From NCBI GenBank assembly GCA_003971905.1, contig RSEE01000058.1:186001-250000 (forward strand): a stretch of 64,000 bases of DNA, in the 5' to 3' direction. This stretch comes from Moniliella sp. 'wahieum'. Lineage: Eukaryota > Basidiomycota > Moniliellomycetes > Moniliellales > Moniliellaceae. The position numbers were made by a program, and so were the translations under genes. Positions within the stretch are counted from its first letter, which is position 1. The number at the start of each line of letters is the position of its first letter. Below are positions 11,886 through 22,808 of this stretch, one piece after another. Under the pieces are notes generated by a model, which searched no databases, was not told the DNA's origin, and saw only the letters and a list, made by a program, of their open reading frames with translations.

Positions 11886-13146
11886 ATGTCGGCCACGGTA
11901 CTTTCGTTGGGCCCCGCTACCAACTTTCTGGCGCCGCTGCAGGCGTACCTCATCGACCTCAACTCTCTCCAGTCGGAGGGGGGGGGGAAGGACTCAAAGC
12001 CCAAGCTGCCTGGGGCACGGTGAAGATGGGGGCGAACGAGGTGGTGGCGAGGTGGGTGAGTGGAGTGACTCGTGGGGGGATGGCCTCGGTGCTGGGTACT
12101 GGGGTGGAGCCAGAGCCGGAACCAGAACAAGGCACAGGAACAGGAACAGGACCTGAACTGGGACCAAGGCCGGGGGAGGGTACGGTCTCGGTGCCCGATG
12201 TGCAGCTCCCTTCGCCGTTGGACACGGCTGACTCGTCGCTCCACCCGCTGTTGCGCCACCTCGGCACAGTACTTGAGCATCCGACCGTGCAGGCCGGCAC
12301 CAAGGCGCTTACCCTCCGCGGCAAGGAAGGACGTCAAATGGTGGTGCGGGGTTTGTATGGCGTGGTGGGGGACGGAATGGGAGCGAGTCAAGTGGACGCG
12401 TTACTGGCTCGGTTGGATGCGCGCCTCGCTGGCACTTCCCGCGTGGTAGCCTCGGCCGAGAGGGTTGTGGTGCAGTTGGTGGTCAATGCGCTGAGCAATT
12501 TGGTCCAGTTGGGCGTGATGGCCTACAGCAACGCTCCGCCCCGAGCCAAGTGGGGCGCAGTGGCCACTTTGTTGGCGATGCGAGTGGTGCGCTTGGCAGC
12601 AGTGTGGACCCCAGTGGTGGTCCTGCTGGGGCACAAGGTACCGAAGGAGTTACGGGGTATGTCTACTATTGTCTCCCTCTCCATCCGACCAGTGACACTT
12701 TTGCCCCATTCTTGTTGTGGTGGGAGAAAGGTGAAAAGCCACTGACTGACACACACGCCGCCTGCTGACTTCTCCCTGACTGCATCTGCTTTTTTTCGCC
12801 ACCGCTGTTGTCCACCACCGACACAGCACTTTTCCTAGGCGCCGTTCGGTTCGGCATGGGAGTGTACATCAATGTACTTACCAAGCAAGCGTATGTCCTA
12901 TGTCACTAGTCACTGCTCTCCACTCCCTCCCCCCTGCTCCTCGAGTCCATGCTGTGATATTAACAGAGACTAAAATCCCGTCGAACCACCAACAGGTACG
13001 ATCGTCAGCGTCGCCGTGAGCTGGAGGACGAGACGAAGCGGCTTACTGAACCCAAGGCGTTGCCTGGCCCCTCGATTAGCACTGTTATTGGCGTCAGTGA
13101 CGGTTCATTGCAGGACTTGTCCGGTTCGTGGGTTGGTAAGGACTGA
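11886..13146 (+). CDS. Unknown membrane protein, three exons
   Basis: I do not recognise this protein. The start MSATVLSLGPATNFLAP is preceded by CACC, a good eukaryotic context. A G-run at 11979-11987 breaks the frame, and the next frame continues TVKMGANEVVARWVSGVTRG. It then has a Glu/Pro/Gly/Thr spacer (EPEPEPEQGTGTGTGPE), a central helical region and two hydrophobic stretches around VVVQLVVNALSNLVQLGVMA and LAAVWTPVVVLLGH. Two introns, 12657-12838 and 12891-12995, join exons that encode GAVRFGMGVYINVLTKQAYD and RQRRRELEDETKRLTEP, a basic/acidic helix after the membrane part. The stop TGA is at 13144-13146. The protein has about 330 residues. It looks like a membrane-anchored protein with a charged C-terminal helix. 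The function is unknown. Confidence 0.7.
12657..12838 (+). other. Intron 1 of unknown membrane gene
   Basis: It opens GTATGT and ends CCTAG. Splicing joins RG to AVRFGMGVYI in phase. Confidence 0.75.
12891..12995 (+). other. Intron 2 of unknown membrane gene
   Basis: It opens GTATGT and ends AACAG. Splicing joins NVLTKQ-A to YDRQRRRELEDE in phase. Confidence 0.75.
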
Positions 13147-13579
13147 GGGCCTTTAACCCCATCATGGCAGCTCCGCCGTCAGTACATCCTCTGTCATTGA
13201 CTTATCGCGCTCTCATTTTTGGTGGGATCCTTCTCTCCCTCTTCGAACCTCTTTCCCTCATCGATCCAAGGAGAAAAAGGATGTTAAGAATCAAAACCAG
13301 ATCCCCTGTTCCAGCCTTCTGGACGCGAGCATCCGCTTCGACTACTCAAAAATAGCCCTTTCTGGGGATTTCTATATGCCGGACAGCCTGCAGCTCGATG
13401 CGAAAACAGATTGTTGGCGGTTTCTTATGAAAACAGGGTCTGATGCTCCGTCACGCGCACGACGGCCCGCCGGACTTGCACATCCATAGGAAATAGCAGA
13501 TAGATACTCGCTCCCCTTCCCTCCTCTTTCCTCCCCACCGCTCTGTCATCTCGTCCCGCAGCACGGGGGGGGGGGGGAC
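13147..13579. other. Convergent intergenic region
   Basis: Terminator-side region between two convergent genes. It contains a G homopolymer of about 12 bases at 13566-13577, just beyond the xanthine dehydrogenase stop. I see no gene here. Confidence 0.4.
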
Positions 13580-16500
13580 TTAGAAAATGTTGACTGCAAA
13601 AGGCTGTTGGCTGGACGAGGTGGGCAGCGCGCCGCGTTGGGCCAAGGCCAGAATCTCGTCTCCGACGGCCAGGCGGATATTTTCCGGGGTAGCAGGTGAA
13701 GTGAACTGCCATGTACCTCCATCCTCTTTGCCCCACTCGGTACGCGCCGACGCAAGCGCATCTCGAATCGCCCAAAACACCGAACTGCCCAAAGCCAACG
13801 GCGGTTCACCTACCCCCTTGGACGTCTGGATGGTCCGGAGGACATGTTGCTTCCGCCAAGCGGTTTGGAGGAAGGATATGTTGAGCTGTCGCGGCGTGTC
13901 CAAGAACGCAGGGATCTTCAGGTTGCCCGGTCCAAAGTTGATGGGTTTGCCGGTCGTGGGTGACCACAGCGATTCTTCCATAGTGCTCAGGCCATAGCCT
14001 TGGGTAAACGCCCCTTCCACTTGGCCTACATCAATGCCTGGGTTGATAGAGCGGCCAATGTCCATATGGATGTCGGCGCGACGGATGACATGGTCACCTG
14101 TTAGCAGATCCACCTCCACCTCGCTTAGCGCCGCACCTTGCGTGTAGTAAAAGAACGGTTTCCCCTTTTGCTCCGACGTGGGCGTGCCCCAGACATAGCC
14201 AATTTCCGGCGTGGCATAGTGCCCCACTGCACTCAGCTGCACCCGGTCCAGCCATGCGAGATGACAGACTTGGACAAACGGAACCACCTCTCCCTTGGAA
14301 GAGGTGCGGTAGGGCGCCAAGCGCGCCCGCAGTTGGTCACACGCATTCTTGATCGCCATCCCATTCAAGTCACTTGCCGCACTGGCAGCGGTCGGCGACG
14401 CATTGGCCACCACACTCGTGTTGGTCTCCACAATATGCACCATCTCTACTGGCACACCCAGCTCCGACGCACACACTTGCGCCATCTTGGTGTTGAGTCC
14501 TTGGCCCATCTCCGTACCGCCGTGCGATAAGATACCGACCATCGTGCGAGTGCACATGCACCAGCGCATACGCTTGGTTGAGCGTCTTGAACGTAAAGCT
14601 AATGCCAAACTTGGTGCCCAACATTGCCAGACCCCGTTTGGTCCATCGATGCGACGCATTGAACTGGTCCACCTTGGCGTCGACGGTCGTACTCGCCGCG
14701 CTCCTTGAGCTGCGTTAGCAGCGTAGGCACGTTCCAATCCTCATGCGCTTGCTTGTAGTGCGTAAGCTCGCCCTCCTTGTACAAATTCTTCTCAATCAAC
14801 GTTTCGGCCCGCGTGCCCAAAAAGGCCGCCACCTTGGTCAAAATATCGTGGTTGATAAATAAGCCTTGCGGCCCACCAAACCCACGGAAGGCCGTGTTGG
14901 ATACCGTGTTGGTCTTGCAGATCCACCCGCGGGTACGCAGGTGCGGAATGCGCACACACGAATCAATGTGGAACATGGCGCGCTCCAGCACAGCTTGCGA
15001 CAGGTCTTGGGACCAACCCCCATTGTTGTACACCTCGGCATCGAGACGGACCAGCGTGCCGTCCCGCTTGAACCCGACCCGCCACGTCGCTTTGAAAGGG
15101 TGCCGTTGGCCCGAGAAGAACATATCTTCGTCCCGGTCCAACATGCAGCGCACCGCCCGCCCCACCTTGCGTGCCCCAAGGGCCAATACCGCTGCAAACG
15201 CTGTTGGACGCGACTCTTTCCCTCCAAATCCACCACCCATACGCTTGGTGTGGACTGCAATCCGGTTGTTGGGCACGCCCAGAATGGAGGCGACAAAGGC
15301 TTGCGTCTCATTGGGGTTTTGCGTCGACTGGTACACGTTCATCTCATTGTCCTCCTTGCCAGGAACGATAAGGCACGCGTTCGTCTCCTACTCGTCGGAA
15401 CTTCGAGTTAGCACAGTCACGTAGCAAGCGGGGTGAGGATGGGTGACGGGGATGGGGGGGGGAGCAGGGAACCAGGGACGTACCAGATAAAAGTGTTCTT
15501 GACCTCCCATTCGGGTCTCTCCCTCCAACACATGATCGCAGTCCGACCAGTCTTTGGTGTCTTCAGGCACCGAGCCCGAAACGATTTGGGGGCGAGGGGG
15601 AAGAAGGATTGGGCACGGATGGCATCGTCAATGGTGAGAAGATGAGGCAAATCTTGGTAGTCAATCTTGACGGTCCGTGCTGCCCGCTGGGCAATCGCCT
15701 TGGTTTCTGCAATGACCACTGCAATGACTTGACCAAACGAGTGCACTTCCCCCTGCGCAAAAAACGGCTCGTCCATCGCGGGAGGGGACCAAATATGGCC
15801 ACCAAGGGGGGGAATGTCTTCATCGGTCAAGATGGCTAGAACGCCAGGGATCGCCAACGCGGGCTTCTTGTCAATGCTCAAATCTTGGCATGGGCTTTGG
15901 TGCTCATCACCAGCGCACCGTAGGCCTCGTTCTCTACCTTGGGCATATCGTCCACATACACCGCCTCCCCTGTCACTTGCTTCATGGCTGCCAAGTGGGG
16001 GTACGGCTTGCCCGAAGCAGCGCCCTTCGTCGCCAGCTCAACGCCTTCCAACGACTGACTTCCTTGCGTCACACCGGCTCGCGATGGCTCCGACGTGGGC
16101 AACTCATGCAGTGCCAACGGGTCCCGCACCGCACCGCCATCCTTCAAGGCAGAGGGGGACAAGCCAACTTTTCGCTCACATCGGACCAGAAACGAGCGAA
16201 AAAGCCCAAGGCTAGCGCTTTGCGGTACACGGCCATCCCCCCGGGCACACCAAAGGAAAGTGGGAAGTCCTGGTCTGCCAATAGGGTAAGTGCATGACGA
16301 AACACGTCGGAATGCCCCCACGACTTGGCGACCAAGTAGTCCCCGGTCTTATGAGCGGGGACGGTGGTGGGGGCCATGCCACCGTAGGACAAGCATACAT
16401 CCTGCACTGTGTGCGCCTTGGTGTCCACCGTCACGCTCAGGCAGGCAGTCACAATGGCAATATCGTCATCTTTCCTCTTGGCTTGCTTGTAGGCACGGAT

Positions 16501-18311
16501 GAACTTGGTTGAGCCTGTGGGCGTAGCGAGGGGAACAGAAAGGTGGGTGATGACCCCGGGAGGTAAGCGGGTACGACGGTATCCTAGGAAAAAGTCCCGC
16601 ATCGCACAACTCCCCTCGTGCGTTCCCTCGGGCATCGAGGGATCGATCCAATGCACTTGAGCATCGGCCGCCATCCAAACTGGGTTCAAGTCCGAGATGG
16701 GCGATGCCGTCGCTACATTCCCCCGAGCGTGGCGACGTTGCGGATTTGCGTTGATGCAAAGTGCGCCAAGTTGGCCAGGATGGCTTGTCGCAGTTGGAAC
16801 GGGTATGAGGTAGACACATTCGACTCCACTTGCTGATTGGCCTGCTTGAGCAACCGAATCAGCGATTGAAGCGGAAGACTCGCCCCGATTCGCATCCATC
16901 CCTTGCCGTCATCCACTACAAAGGTCGACAGTTCCTTTAGATGCTCCGAGACGAACAGATTGATCCGCCAGTGCATGTGACGGAACTTGACCTCAATCCC
17001 CGTCTCACTGTTACCAGCACGCAGCTTGGCAAACCCAGCCGCCTTGGCAGTCCCTTCGGATGCAGCTAGTTTGGCATAGAATCGGGTTGCCTCCACCAAC
17101 GATTCCAGAGACCCAGGCCGAAGCCAAAGTGTATGCGTCTCTTGTTCGTCGAGGGCGGTGGGATCCGATGCACCTCCTCCTCTTCCTCCTCCAGATCGTC
17201 ATCCCCATCTGAAGATGCAGAGTGGTAAAAGCTAGGCGGTGTAGGCAGAGAAGTGAACGCCAAGTTATCCGAATCCCAGTCACTGCCCCGTTTCAGCAGA
17301 AAGGGGGGGGAAACAATTTCCGACGCATAGTCGTACGGCTTAAATTCCTTCTGTGCCTCGGCTGACCAAGGATTGATGGGTGCATCGCAGCCATCACGGC
17401 ATCTGGGTTTTCCTTGTTGACACCGTTGGACCCACAAGACCCGTTCGTGGTCTTTGCTCCCTTAACGCGGCAGCATTCATCTCCTTTGGGGCAGGCAGTG
17501 GAGCGGAGAGCAGCTTCCCGTAACAGGGCAGCGTCCTTGTCCTCCTCAGCACTTGCACGCGTAAGTCCCGTCGACGGGGCAGTGGCAAACGTCTTGGCAG
17601 CATCGAGAATAGGGCGGTAGCCGGTGCAGCGGCACAAGTTGCCGTCGAGCGAGTGCTCAATCTCCTCCTCGCTTAACTGGCGGCCTTGAGCATGGGCAGT
17701 GCGGATGGTGGCGTAGAGCGACATGACAATTCCTGGGGTACACTAGTCCCGGAACAATGTTAGCCCATCGCGTACCATTGGGGGGGTAGACAAGCGAGCA
17801 GTAGCAGAAGACGGAAGGAGGAACGTACAAAGCCACATTGACTGCCAAATAGTTTGCCGATGCGTTCTTGGATCGGATGCGGTTGGTCGCTGGATCCAAT
17901 GCCTTCGACAGTCAGGATGTGGGCGCCGTGGCAGGCGAGCAAAGGCAAAAGACAGGCATTGACTGCCCTGTACTCGTATGTGGGGGTAGTTGGTGGCGGA
18001 GACACGGTGGGGGACGCAGGACGGACCTTGCCGAGCACAACGGTGCAGGCACCACAGCCACCTTCGGCGCATCCCAGCTTGGTTCCCGTCAGGCGCGGCA
18101 TGGCGCCCCGGCGCCGGAGCGGAGAAAGTCAAGCAGGGTCTGGTCGGGATCGAAGGCGCCGGGGGGCAGGGTGAGGCGGGTGCGGTTGACAACCAATCGG
18201 AGGGCGCCTCGGGTGGCGCTGGAGGCAGAGGCAGCGGGGCGGAAGGAAGCGGGAGCGGGAGCAGGAGCGCGGGCGGGGCGGCGGCGGCGGGGGGGCGAGA
18301 GCAGTGGGCAT
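13580..18311 (-). CDS. XDH: Xanthine dehydrogenase
   Basis: Molybdo-flavoenzyme that oxidises hypoxanthine to xanthine and uric acid with NAD+, in purine nitrogen use. Domain order is complete. The first 2Fe-2S site is [19 protein letters not shown]. The second is QCGF-CTPG plus [12 protein letters not shown]. The FAD domain has [20 protein letters not shown]. The molybdenum domain has [61 protein letters not shown] and [20 protein letters not shown]. The glutamates and arginine of the GGKE, FRGFGG and GEPPL motifs are those known to contact substrate. A 20-residue in-frame loop follows VVLGK where most homologues have about 12. Introns are at 17743-17828 and 15388-15483. The start (MPTALAPP at 18311) needs one frame correction in a C-run. 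Many other frame breaks are present. About 1,450 residues after repair, slightly longer than the family's usual 1,330-1,400. Confidence 0.95.
15388..15483 (-). other. 96-bp intron in XDH
   Basis: It opens GTACGT and ends CGAGTAG. Removing it joins GGQEHFYL to [15 protein letters not shown], exactly as in homologues. Confidence 0.9.
17743..17828 (-). other. 86-bp intron in XDH
   Basis: It opens GTACGT and ends GACTAG. Splicing rebuilds [12 protein letters not shown], the second iron-sulphur motif, in phase 0. Confidence 0.92.
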
Positions 18312-18686
18312 GGCGCTGGAGGCGGTCGAGCCGCGGAGAGGGCAGAGGGAGGCGGTGGGGGCAGCGCGCGTCGATGGGGCGGGAAGGATTTATGCGTTGT
18401 GGCAACCAGCAGGAAGCAGATGTTGATAGCAGGCGTGGGGCCCGTGGCCAGAGCCTCGTGACTAGTGACTGCCGGGCACCGGCCCCGTGCCTGTCGGATG
18501 GGCTCCCGCCGCTGCCGAGCGCCCCAATCGGGCGGCTTGGCAGGCGCCTCGCCAGTGTATGCGGTTTACCCCGCCTCCGAGCCAGCCACGGGGAATTGGC
18601 AACCACGCCATTGATAATCAAAGCAGCCTGCCTCGGTGTTGCATCCGCCGCTTCCGAATGAGTAATGGACACCCACAGTCGAGTCA

Positions 18687-18719
18687 TCCCCATCCCCATC
18701 CCCATCCCCATCCCCATCC
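18687..18719. repeat. CCCCAT hexamer repeat
   Basis: About five tandem copies of CCCCAT/CATCCC in the XDH upstream region. The reverse complement GGGGATG resembles the in-frame Met-Gly hexamer repeat found inside the HEATR6-like gene. Confidence 0.8.
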
Positions 18720-18739
18720 AGTGTGGTGCGCGGGACGCC

Positions 18740-18760
18740 CTTCAAGCTTCAAGCTTCATG
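18740..18760. repeat. CTTCAAG heptamer array
   Basis: Two exact CTTCAAG units plus CTTCATG, period 7. The unit is an odd palindrome (CTT-C-AAG). The same array occurs at 38267-38287. Confidence 0.85.
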
Positions 18761-18917
18761 CCTGGAATATATTGACTGGCCTGTGCCTGGTTCTCCAAAT
18801 ACCAAGACCGACCCACACCAGCGACTCGCCACAGCGCTGTCGACCCTAGCTCGGCCGCGCTACGTCGCCCCCCTCGGCTCCATGGACAATACATTACATT
18901 CGCGAGGACAAGTGGGA

Positions 18918-19815
18918 TTAGGGGGCCAATAGCTCTGGGTGCTGAACGTAGCATTCCGCATCGGAGTGACCAGGGACTTTGTGGTACCAGCAAAACTTAG
19001 TGCGCCGTTGGCTGGGTCGCTTTGCTTTCGTCTTCTTTGGGCGAGGGATGTAGTGGTTGGTCAAGGCAAAAGTAGAAACCAGGTCTGCACCGAGACCGAG
19101 GGAGCATAGAGCCTCGGTACGGGATTGACCGGAATTATGGTGCAGACGCAGCATCAAAACGGCCTTCGGTAGGACATCACCAAGCGGCGCCATGCGTCCT
19201 CGTCCAACGACACGCCATAGCCCGCTCCCTGCTGCACCAAGCATTCCAATCGACCGTTGAACTGGGCCGCATTTTCCCCCGTGCGCGGAGCCAGGGTCTC
19301 AATCCGGTTCCGGAGCTGGCGCTCACGTTCGGCGGGCGAAGGCACGTACGCAGAGCTAAGCAGAGTGGTGTATATCTTGTGGGCAGAAACCGTCGAACGT
19401 GTAAGATAGTTCCTCGCTCAAGTGCGCCATAAGAGCGTGAGGCAGTAACTGGTCAATGTAATGCTGCTCTGGGGTAGTGGGGCCATCCACCACGATCCCC
19501 CGAAACCCGTGAAGGAGCAGCACCCGACGAAGCTCCCTGTCAAAGTCTAGCCACGTCGTGGGGTTCCCCGTAAACTTGGTGATCTTGGCTACACGCACCG
19601 CCTCAATAGCATCTTTCACGAATAAAACAGAGAAGATATCGTCCTGGGAGGACGGGGCCGGGAGGGACGCATCAGAGGGCGGCTGGTGCGGGCCAATAGG
19701 CAGAGCAGTCGCACTGAGAGTGCTTACCGATATCGCACTGGAACTGCGTACAGACGTCACATGGGACTGCGTACAGGCGTAACACTGGTACTGGGTTCAA
19801 ATGTCACACTGGGAC
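18918..19815 (-). mobile_element. Solitary retrotransposon gag-like ORF
   Basis: Gag-like protein without a polymerase. Three overlapping frames join into one product: KITKFTGNPTTWLDFDRELR and LLLHGFRGIVVDGPTTPEQH (19356-19760), then PSPAERERQLRNRIETLAPR and GENAAQFNGRLECLVQQGAG, then a basic linker YIPRPKKTKAKRPSQRR and a zinc-knuckle-like CWYHKVPGHSDAEC before the stop at 18918. The knuckle has His where the second Cys usually is (C-x2-H-x4-H-x4-C). Three 24-bp repeats upstream (about 19743-19815) encode VT-x-VRS-type octapeptides. The open frame begins at a GTG codon, so a real ATG must lie inside, further upstream, or behind a lost base. No protease, reverse transcriptase or integrase sequence follows, because XDH starts 600 bp downstream. 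I found no flanking LTRs. It may be a truncated LTR element or a domesticated gag. Confidence 0.7.
19743..19815. repeat. 24-bp tandem repeat, about 3 copies
   Basis: Imperfect 23-24-bp units that begin ACTGCGTACAG or ACTGGGTTCAA, at the 5' end of the gag-like frame. On the minus strand they read as eight-residue repeats (VTPVRSPM, VTSVRSSS). Confidence 0.75.
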
Positions 19816-20145
19816 GGCTTGCCCACAGATTCCGGTCCAAACAGGGCTTCCACGATGGAGACAGTGAGGCGCCTCTTGAGGGTGCTCGACAGTGAGGAAA
19901 AGTAAGAAGAGGAACTTTGTCTGCGCATCGCCACTGCGGAAAGCCGCTATAGCCGATGCGCCGCTGTACCTATGGGACGCTTGAAGGTACGCGAGGAAGG
20001 GGGAATGAAGGGAGAATGGGTCCGTCTTTGGGCTGGCTGTGGCGGTTCGGGTGGGACTGAAGTGTCGATCGGGGCGGCGGACGTGCAACGAGAGCCAGTA
20101 GGGCGGAAACAGTGTCCATGGCTTGGGTGTCTTTGGCATTGCCAT

Positions 20146-20474
20146 GGACCAGAGGGGTGTGCATTCCCCAAGTGGGCCATGATGGGGTGGGGGGGGGGGG
20201 CGGCGTCAACGGTGAGGTTAGATGGTAGATGGATTCCAGAAGAAGCGTGTCCATAGGGGCAAGCTACAAAGGGGAGAGCAGCACGAGGATTACGTAAGGT
20301 ATTTGCGGTATTTGCCATCTCGTCACGCCGACCCCAATCCCCCCATCATTCCCCACTCCTCTCCCAGACGGGCTCTACGCCCGTATCAGGCCTCAGGTTG
20401 CCTCATCCGGGCGAGCGGATAATCGTAAGCGGTCACGGTGACTCTTGTGCATCGGTATCCCCTCACGCATTAAA
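20146..20474. other. Short intergenic region
   Basis: This lies between the gag-like gene and the HEATR6-like stop, both on the minus strand. It contains a G-run at 20189-20200. I see no gene. Confidence 0.35.
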
Positions 20475-22808
20475 TTAGTCTGCCATCACCACTTTCTCCA
20501 GCTCGGCTAGCTCCGCAAGGGCCTCATCCGTAGCCCCCGCACTGGCCCGCGTACCCAGTGCGGTCTGCAGATGCCTCCTCCCAGCTCGCAAAGCCTCGAG
20601 CGTTGTTCCCCGCTCCTCGTCCCAGACGACCGACGGCATCGCCCGCAGCGCACCCGCACTGGCCCGCACTACCTTGGCGTTCCCGCCCGCAGCAAGATTA
20701 CTTTCCAGCGCCCGACGCAGCTCCCTCAGCTCAGGGTAGACGCACAGTGCAGCCCCCTGAGTCTGGACCGCACGCTGCGCGGCCGCCGCTGCGTTCCAAC
20801 GCATCTTTGGCGTTCGGGACTGCACAGCGACCGAAAGTTGGTGCAGCGCATAGCCCACTCGTTCGTCTTTTCCTCCAAAACGGCAGAGCAGCAGTCCCGT
20901 TGCGCGCACGGCATTCGTGCCCACCCGTTCGGAGAGCAAGATCCAAGGACTGATCAGGGCAAGAAGGGACACGTCCACCGCGATCGGAGCTTCGAGCGTA
21001 TTGGCCATTGCCCAGGTCAGTTGCGCGGCCATTTCCAATTGCGCAGGGTCGCGTTGGACGGAAGTGGTGACGTCCGTAGCGTGGGAGAGGAGAATGGTCC
21101 AGCTGACTTGCAGCACACGTTGGTCCGTGGAAGTCAAGGGCGAAGGCGTAGAGAGGAGGGTCTGCGCCTCGACGCCAAGGGTATGGAATACGCCGCCGCG
21201 CACTCTTGCGGCGCGGAGGGGGTCGGTGAACCAACGGAGACAATGTAAGACTTGGTCCGTATCGATGTGGTATGCAAGGAGTAACCGTGCTCCACACTGT
21301 CCTGCCAACTGTTGCGATTCGGCCGGCACCGAGTTATCGAGACACGTCTGCATCGTGGCCAGCGCATGTCGTGCTAAACTTGCGTGGGAAAAGGGCCAGC
21401 GATGCTGCATTGAGCTCCACAGTGCGCGCAACGCCCATTCCCCCGGACTCGCTGCCTCCACTTGATGCAGAAAACAAGCTTGTTGCGCCTCGGTCCACAC
21501 GGGAAGCCCCACCAACGCCGTGAGAAACGTCCATCCATCTTCGTCTCTCCCTTGGAACGAGGCCAAGGCGTCGTCCAGAACCTGGGGAAGCACCGTGGGC
21601 TGAGCAGACTCCTCCCCCAACACCTTGAGCAACTCCCATGCCCGGACAGCCACCACGGGAGGCGCTTCGTTCACTGCCTTGGTCAGCGCAGGCGCAAGGA
21701 CCGTACGGTGCGGGACCTTGAGCTTGACTTTGCTGGCCTTACGGATCAGTACCTCTGCCACATCGAGATAGGCCAAGGTCAACTTGGTCGGCCCTTGGAT
21801 CGTCTGTTCCACCCCCTGCCGCGGCGGCACGAATGGAGACGAGGACCAACGCGGCCTGCGCAGAAAGCGAGGTGAATGCATATCCTTTTCCAGACCTGAT
21901 GGGAAAACAGTTAGTTAGAGCGAAGCAAACGACGACCGAGGTGCGCAGACAAGGGGGGGGGATATTCACCTTTCGTCGGCCAGTTGAAGGTACTTTCCCG
22001 CCTGGGCCGCAAGCAGCAAGGCGTGAATGCACTGCACGGCGCTCAATCGAACGGGGGTCGAAGGGTCCTCCAAGCCCATCTGGAGCAAACTTAGCTTGGC
22101 CTTTGGGCGGGAAGAGGAACGACCAATCCCCATTCCCATCCCCATTCCCATCCCCATCCCCATCACGCCGGCCGATGGGCTCGCTCGTCCCCGCGGAGAG
22201 GGGAGCGTCCCTACCAGTTGGGGCAAATGCGCAAACAGGGACCGGGGTGCAGATGCACGCCAGGCTGAGATGCAAGCCACAATGTGAGAGCGTACCGCAC
22301 GCTTGAGCGTGGCGACATTGACGTTGGCGTTGGCGTTGGCGTTGGCGTTGGCGTTGGCGTTGGATTCCTCCCGCTCGTCTTGGTCCACGGCAAATGCATA
22401 CGCGTCGGACCAAGCTTGCACCGCATCGGCCGTGTCGAGGGGAGAGAAGCTAAGTCCAGGAACGGACAGTGCAGCCTCCTGGACGCGCATCCACGCGGCC
22501 AAACTGCGGGCTAGCGTCGTAGTTGCCACCTCGGACGAAGGGAGACGGAGGAGAGTGTGTACCCGCGCCGCGGCCTGCACCACCACGTACCGACTTGTCT
22601 CCAGGTCGGACGCGGGGAGCGTGCGGACCACCGCGGCGCACGCCGACCGCAGCTTCTCCCCGGGCGGAAGGGAGAGCGCGTCTTGCAACACAACGCGCGT
22701 GGCGGCGGCAGAGGGGACATGATCCCTGCTCATCCCGGCGGGCGACCAGATGGACTGCCCATGGGCTGGGCGCGAGCGAGTGGGATTGGCCCAGCCAGCA
22801 GCAGCCAT
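20475..22808 (-). CDS. HEATR6-like HEAT-repeat protein
   Basis: Probable HEAT-repeat scaffold protein resembling HEATR6 (DUF4042). Support comes from SLLQMGLEDPSTPVRLSAVQ, then YLQLADERSGKGYAFTSLSA across an intron, and near the C-terminus PKMRWNAAAAAQRAV with ELRRALESNLAAGGNAKVVR. These match the HEATR6 pattern of helical repeats. Intron 21896-21969 joins exon 1 to a second exon that runs to the stop at 20475. A frame break follows the intron by about 60 bases. Two hexamer repeats lie in frame: one encodes NANANANANANV (22315-22365) and the other MGMGMGMGMGMG (22128-22163). The first M at 22808 or the M at 22733 (MSRDHVPSAAATR) could be the start. The cellular role of this family is not established. 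Confidence 0.72.
21896..21969 (-). other. 74-bp intron in HEATR6-like gene
   Basis: It opens GTGAAT and ends CATCAG, with CTAAC-type branch sequence near the 3' end. Splicing joins LADER to SGKGYAFTS. Confidence 0.8.
22128..22163 (-). repeat. In-frame hexamer repeat (Met-Gly)n
   Basis: Tandem CCCATT/CCCATC units that encode alternating Met and Gly within the HEATR6-like protein. Confidence 0.85.
22315..22365 (-). repeat. In-frame hexamer repeat (Asn-Ala)n
   Basis: About eight tandem GGCGTT units on the plus strand. They encode alternating Ala and Asn in the HEATR6-like protein. Confidence 0.85.

Larger units (their letters stand above)
18312..18917. promoter_or_regulatory. XDH promoter region
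   Basis: This is the upstream region of XDH and the 3' flank of the gag-like gene. It contains one TGATAA at 18612-18617, which fits the HGATAR site of fungal GATA nitrogen regulators, although one copy is weak evidence. It also holds a CCCCAT hexamer repeat and a CTTCAAG heptamer array. Confidence 0.4.

Noticed and set aside
17990-18060. Third XDH intron at VVLGK
   Set aside because: GT...AG borders exist, but removing the 59 bases shifts the frame while the unspliced frame is correct on both sides. Recorded as a finding instead.
20558-21248. Long plus-strand open frames opposite the HEATR6-like gene
   Set aside because: They are shadows of a GC-rich coding strand, with high Arg/Ala/Pro and no motif. 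The minus frame has HEAT-type helices.
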